Assembly (NCBI RefSeq): GCF_003339865.1
Contig: NZ_QPKV01000002.1
Span: 434,001-498,000, forward strand
Direction: 5' to 3'
Source: Pedobacter chinensis
GTDB taxonomy: Bacteria > Bacteroidota > Bacteroidia > Sphingobacteriales > Sphingobacteriaceae
Length of the DNA stretch: 64,000 nucleotides
Shown here: positions 60,138 through 64,000 of the stretch, piece after piece
Numbering within the stretch: position 1 is the first letter of the stretch
Layout: each line of letters starts with the position of its first letter
Made by a program: the position numbers and the translations under genes
The notes under the pieces: model-generated
Told to the model about the DNA's origin: nothing
The model's input: only the letters and a program-made list of their open reading frames with translations
Databases searched by the model: none

Positions 60138-60163
60138 TTGTAATACACACACATATTTATAAA

Positions 60164-61702
60164 ATGAAACTAAGATCAATATTAATTGTGGCAGGAATAG
60201 TTTTTGCCAGCAATTCTTTATATGCCCAATACACAAGTGATGTATTACGTTTTTCTCAACCAGAGCAAGGATCTACTTCAAGATTTAAAGGCTTGGGAAA
60301 TGCTCAAACTTCTTTAGGTGGCGACATTAGTGCTTTATCATCTAACCCGGCAGGTTTAGGTTTTTTTACCAAATCGGAATTTAACTTTACTCCTGAATTT
60401 AATAACTTTAAAGTTGGCTCTTCATACCTGAACAATGGAATTGATGATAGCAAAAGCAGAGTAGGAATCAATCAAATCGGGGCGGTGTTCTATTCTCCTG
60501 TAAATAAAGTTAAAGGATCAAATTTGAATGAAGGATGGGTTAGTGTGAATTTTGGCATTGGTTACAACAAAACCAATAACTTCAATACCAACATTACTTA
60601 TGGCGGTGTAAACCCTACAAGTTCAATGGCAGATTATTTTGCAGACTTAGCTACTACTTATGGTAATGGTAATCCTGCAAATAATACCAATGCACTTACA
60701 CCGGGCTCACTTGAAAGCATGGCTTACAAAAACTTCTTGATTGAATATGATCCAGCAGGATATTTTCCAACAACTAATTTAAACAGTAATCAGCAGAATA
60801 TCATTAACCGTTCTGGTTCTCAATCTGAGGTTAATCTGGGAATGGCAGGCAACTATGGTAATAAATTATATCTTGGTATTTCTGTTGGTTTAGCTAACAT
60901 TAACTATACTTCAGACCGGGCCTATACTGAAAGTGGTACAAATAGAACCTTTGCCGGTCAGGACCCAGTATTTGCTGGTGGAACTTACAGTTTTGCATAT
61001 AACTCCATTCAACAAACCAAAGGTAATGGTATTAATGCAAAATTAGGTTTAATATATAAACCAGTTAATGAATTGAGATTAGGGTTAAGTTTTATTACAC
61101 CGACATGGTATAGCTTAACAGATAGATTTTCTGAAAACCTGAGCACCAGGTACAAACAAGCTAATGGAGTTGCTATTCCAGAATATACAAATGCATTAGA
61201 GACTTACGATTCTGAATATCGTTTAAGAACCCCTTATAGAGTTAACGGTGGTGCATCTTACATCATTGGCAATAGTGGCTTAATTAGTGCAGACATTGAG
61301 TATGTAGATTACAGCAGCATACACTTCTCTTCTGATTTTGTTAATGAAGAGAGAAATACCAACAGGGATATAGCTGCTCTTTATAAAGGAAATTTCAACT
61401 ACAGAGTTGGTGCCGAATTTAAGGTAGTAGATCAATTTATGATTAGAGGAGGTTTCAACTATGCCGGATCACCTTATAAAAACATCGATATCAATACCAC
61501 TTCATACAGTGGGGGCTTAGGTTATCGTTTTGATAATTATTATTTAGATGTAACTTACAGACACACTAAATTTGATTCGACAAGTTCTCCTTATACCATT
61601 TCGGCCGACTATCCAGATTATAACTTTACAAGTGCAGGTCCAACTGCTAACTTAAAAAACACAGCAGATAATGTTTATGTGACTTTTGGAGTGAGGTTTT
61701 AA
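60164..61702 (+). CDS. OmpP1/FadL-family outer-membrane barrel protein
   Basis: A 512-residue outer-membrane protein with signal MKLRSILIVAGIVFASNSLYAQ. The mature part starts YTSDVLRFSQPEQGSTSRFKG, then LGNAQTSLGGDISALSSNPAG, the N-terminal plug pattern of FadL/TodX/OmpP1 transporters. Many amphipathic strands follow, ending in VYVTFGVRF with terminal Phe as in barrel proteins. It probably lets hydrophobic molecules through the outer membrane. It is transcribed with the Gly-rich lipoprotein and followed by a strong terminator. Confidence 0.88.
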   Translation: MKLRSILIVAGIVFASNSLYAQYTSDVLRFSQPEQGSTSRFKGLGNAQTSLGGDISALSSNPAGLGFFTKSEFNFTPEFNNFKVGSSYLNNGIDDSKSRVGINQIGAVFYSPVNKVKGSNLNEGWVSVNFGIGYNKTNNFNTNITYGGVNPTSSMADYFADLATTYGNGNPANNTNALTPGSLESMAYKNFLIEYDPAGYFPTTNLNSNQQNIINRSGSQSEVNLGMAGNYGNKLYLGISVGLANINYTSDRAYTESGTNRTFAGQDPVFAGGTYSFAYNSIQQTKGNGINAKLGLIYKPVNELRLGLSFITPTWYSLTDRFSENLSTRYKQANGVAIPEYTNALETYDSEYRLRTPYRVNGGASYIIGNSGLISADIEYVDYSSIHFSSDFVNEERNTNRDIAALYKGNFNYRVGAEFKVVDQFMIRGGFNYAGSPYKNIDINTTSYSGGLGYRFDNYYLDVTYRHTKFDSTSSPYTISADYPDYNFTSAGPTANLKNTADNVYVTFGVRF

Positions 61703-61737
61703 ATAACAGGCCACTAAAATTTTAATTAGCAGACACT

Positions 61738-61768
61738 AAAACTCCCGATTAAATTCGGGAGTTTTTTT
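61738..61768. terminator. Terminator between convergent genes
   Basis: ACTCCCGA (61741-61748) pairs with TCGGGAGT (61755-61762), preceded by A4 and followed by T7. It ends the lipoprotein/OmpP1 operon and can also serve the convergent gene, whose stop codon (61767-61769) lies next to it. Confidence 0.88.
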
Positions 61769-64000
61769 ATGGATGCTTAATCGAAATATACTTTTCGCCA
61801 TACACTACGCCATTTCTGGTTACTCCTTGAATAATAATTTTAAAACTTCCTGTTAAATCTCCTGTATTAAAGGTAACGTTGGCCTCTCCCTCATTGTTCA
61901 ATTGTTTCTGGTAATTCCAATATACGGTGGCAAAATTTATAGGTTCATTCTTATTTTTAATATCAGAGACATAAAATTCTTTGGGAAGATTTATCCCCTT
62001 AAGCATGTAAATATTGGATTTGTTCCCTTGATCTCTGCAACCTCCATAAACAATTGTTCCCCCTCGTCCGTTCGAATATGATTTACCTTCTATTGGCGGT
62101 TTATTTGTGGAGTTAAACTGATGGTTTGGACAATTTAAAATATTATACGGACAAACATAATCGCCACATTTATTAGAGACAAAGGTAAAATTATCCTGAC
62201 CACCTTTAATTGTAACTTCTTTCAGATTGATTCCACCTGGAGCAGAAATATTCTGATGGTCGATCACAATCATAGATCTGGTTATTTCTGTTTCGTAATG
62301 TTGTTTTTGCAGCTGTTTTTTTATTTCATTAACCGGATCATTTATGGTTAAAGTATAGTTTGCAGGATTTTTAACGCCTAAATTTAACCATATTTGATCC
62401 TTATCAGTTGTAATTAAACTTTCGAACGGGATATTGAAACTACCCGAATCATCACTAGTTACAGAATGAATAGTGTTTTGTGTGATTGCATTTATCGTTA
62501 TTGGCTCTCCGGGTTTTTTCTTCCCTTTGAGTATCTGGCCTGTAACTTCAGCACTTGATATCCTGTTCTTTAAATCATTTTGTTTAATTAATGGCCATTT
62601 ATATTTCCGCCATCCTTTAATTAAAAGAACATCATTGAGAAAATCCCGATCTGAAATCTTTAATCCCATCGGATTAACCGGTAGTTTTACCAGTTCTTTT
62701 TCAAGCAAAGAGTAATCCACAATATTAATGTTGTTTGCAGTTGAAAACCGATTGGTTTGAACACAAGCTATTGAAACCAATCCCTGAAAGGAAGCACTTA
62801 TACCTGAAGCTACTTTTAAAGAAAGCTGAACACTATCTCTCGTATTGTATTCTTCTTTATCAGTTAAGATTTGTAATTGATTAAGCTGATCATAATGGGC
62901 AAAAAAAATTCGTTCAGCAACAGGCTTGAATGAACTATCAAGAATTGTGAGTGTATTTAATCCTATTGGAACAGAATCGAGGTTAAATTTCACATTTTGA
63001 ATTGACATTTGCTTTAAATCAAATTCACTTTGAAGTGAAACATTTAAATAATCATGCACAATTGCATATACTTTAGTATTAATGTTGCTCTGTAATTGTA
63101 CTCTTAAATCATTATCAGCAACAACATCCTTTGCATTAATGGTAACTCCGTTCTTCAATATTTCCGGTAATTCAAACCAATACTCTTCCTGATCTGCTGT
63201 TAAAAGCTTAATGGTGTATTTTTTATCAATATTTGGTTTAATATGAAACGAACCCAAACCAACAGTATTCGAGCTTATGGTATCTATCACATTGTTTCCT
63301 TGGTACAATACAGCCCTCAGCTTAATCACATTATTTTCTAAATCCTTAACTTCAAATCCAACCTTACCATTCAATCCATTGACCAAATAACCGCTTTCAG
63401 GATAAAAGTTAACTTTATATTTTTTAGGTTTAAAAATCGGCAAATCATATTTTATATACCTCAGCTGATTATCTTTTTTAATACTGATGGTCAATAAATT
63501 ATTCTCAGGTTCAATTTTATCTGCAGGAAAGTCGATCATCAGTTCTCCAATAACGCTGCTTTTCGCACTTCCACTTCTCATTATTTTATTTCGCCCGATG
63601 GTATATTTAATTTCGGCGTTTTCTACAAATCGATTGTCGCTTGTTAAAATTTTGAGAAGAGCTGTTCCGTTTTTTGTTTGTTCATCGTACGATTTAAAAA
63701 TGGAAACATTTGCAATCAATGGATTTTTGGTAGTGGATTTTATTAAAATTGGTTGAATAAATTCTCCATCGATTTCGCCTTTAACTTTAATATTTGTACT
63801 GACCACAAAACGATAGGAACCACCTGGCAAGGAATCTGGAAGTGTTAAATTTCCAAAAGAAAATCCGCTATCGATAAGGAACTTATCCTGAAGAACGACT
63901 GTACTGTCTTTATTGTTTACTAAAGAGACATATAAAGTATGGTAATTATTTAAGTTAGTAATGGTTTTGAGCAGGTAACCAGTAAACCAAACCTGATCAT
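61767..64000 (-). CDS. Large MG2/carboxypeptidase-like and plug-domain surface protein (start outside window)
   Basis: The C-terminal ~743 residues of a large exported protein. The frame stays open through 63830 to the right edge (DQVWFTGYLLKTITNLNNYH and onward), so an apparent start at 63830 is only an internal TTG. Repeated beta domains of MG/alpha-2-macroglobulin style come first (NYHTLYVSLVNNKDS; SYRFVVSTNIKVKGE), then a carboxypeptidase-regulatory-like segment (AEVTGQILKGKKKPGEPITIN) and a TonB-plug-like end (GGTIVYGGCRDQGN, ATVYWNYQKQLNNEGEANVT). Proteins of this build occur near the outer membrane in Bacteroidota; function is not known. Confidence 0.8.
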   Translation of the reverse strand, partial: DQVWFTGYLLKTITNLNNYHTLYVSLVNNKDSTVVLQDKFLIDSGFSFGNLTLPDSLPGGSYRFVVSTNIKVKGEIDGEFIQPILIKSTTKNPLIANVSIFKSYDEQTKNGTALLKILTSDNRFVENAEIKYTIGRNKIMRSGSAKSSVIGELMIDFPADKIEPENNLLTISIKKDNQLRYIKYDLPIFKPKKYKVNFYPESGYLVNGLNGKVGFEVKDLENNVIKLRAVLYQGNNVIDTISSNTVGLGSFHIKPNIDKKYTIKLLTADQEEYWFELPEILKNGVTINAKDVVADNDLRVQLQSNINTKVYAIVHDYLNVSLQSEFDLKQMSIQNVKFNLDSVPIGLNTLTILDSSFKPVAERIFFAHYDQLNQLQILTDKEEYNTRDSVQLSLKVASGISASFQGLVSIACVQTNRFSTANNINIVDYSLLEKELVKLPVNPMGLKISDRDFLNDVLLIKGWRKYKWPLIKQNDLKNRISSAEVTGQILKGKKKPGEPITINAITQNTIHSVTSDDSGSFNIPFESLITTDKDQIWLNLGVKNPANYTLTINDPVNEIKKQLQKQHYETEITRSMIVIDHQNISAPGGINLKEVTIKGGQDNFTFVSNKCGDYVCPYNILNCPNHQFNSTNKPPIEGKSYSNGRGGTIVYGGCRDQGNKSNIYMLKGINLPKEFYVSDIKNKNEPINFATVYWNYQKQLNNEGEANVTFNTGDLTGSFKIIIQGVTRNGVVYGEKYISIKHP

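Noticed and set aside
59425..60150. Opposite-strand and shifted ORFs rich in His, Arg and Ser over the lipoprotein gene
   Set aside because: They arise from the Gly/Tyr-rich codon composition of the real gene and show no signal, motif or start context.
63756..63830. Start of the right-end surface protein at a TTG at 63830
   Set aside because: The same frame is open and protein-like to the window edge, so the true start lies outside the window.
1..64000. Prophage, conjugative element or insertion sequence
   Set aside because: No integrase, transposase, capsid, relaxase or secretion genes are recognisable anywhere in the window; only small non-coding repeats suggest mobility.

Overview
The window looks like chromosomal DNA from a Bacteroidota bacterium of the Sphingobacteriaceae type, probably Pedobacter or a close relative. 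The reasons are SusC/SusD outer-membrane pairs, low GC intergenic DNA, weak ribosome binding sites, candidate Bacteroidota promoters (TTG, then TAnnTTTG), TIGR02757 and 7TM-HD proteins, and an unlinked DinB/DnaE-type mutagenesis locus. The genus is inferred from protein style only; no database search was possible.

Layout. 0-1.2 kb: cysteine synthase (cut by the window edge) and serine acetyltransferase. 1.8-9.6 kb: a tightly packed molybdenum-cofactor operon (XdhC-like chaperone, MocA-like transferase, MoaA, MoeA, TauE/SafE permease, a small secreted protein, MoaD, MoeB-rhodanese, MoaE and a MoaC-MogA fusion). 10.8-14.7 kb: its probable client, a Tat-exported three-subunit molybdenum hydroxylase of the PaoABC type whose large subunit is broken by a frameshift. 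14.9-17.0 kb: two secreted beta-propeller proteins on the minus strand. 17.3-19.0 kb: an ECF sigma factor followed by a 1-kb array of ~170-bp repeats.

19.0-28.8 kb is a sulfatase locus: a good promoter, a 31-codon leader peptide ending in Cys-Cys-Cys-Lys, a terminator-like hairpin, a formylglycine-generating enzyme (its signal-peptide part frameshifted), SusC, SusD and two Cys-type sulfatases. The order leader peptide, hairpin, sulfur-scavenging genes suggests attenuation by cysteine supply. I regard this as the most interesting feature of the window.

29-35.5 kb is a loose region of small genes, an ABC exporter, gene remnants and a lone receiver protein. 35.5-36.0 kb holds two tRNA-Pro and one tRNA-Ser. 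36-46.5 kb is housekeeping: a 7TM-HD phosphodiesterase, an SPFH/ribbon-helix-helix trio, thiolase, two POT peptide transporters and a polyprenol-phosphate glycosyltransferase. 46.5-52.3 kb carries a DnaE-like polymerase and DinB separated by a second repeat array, which shares its core with the first but lies in the opposite orientation. 52.8-59 kb holds regulators, TIGR02757, a Cys/Met-metabolism PLP enzyme and ProS. 59.2-64 kb encodes envelope proteins: a Gly/Tyr/Trp-rich lipoprotein, an OmpP1/FadL-like barrel and a large surface protein that runs off the window.

Two single-base frameshifts (at about 13,998 and 19,447), each explained by loss of one T from a TT, are either sequence errors or real gene damage.
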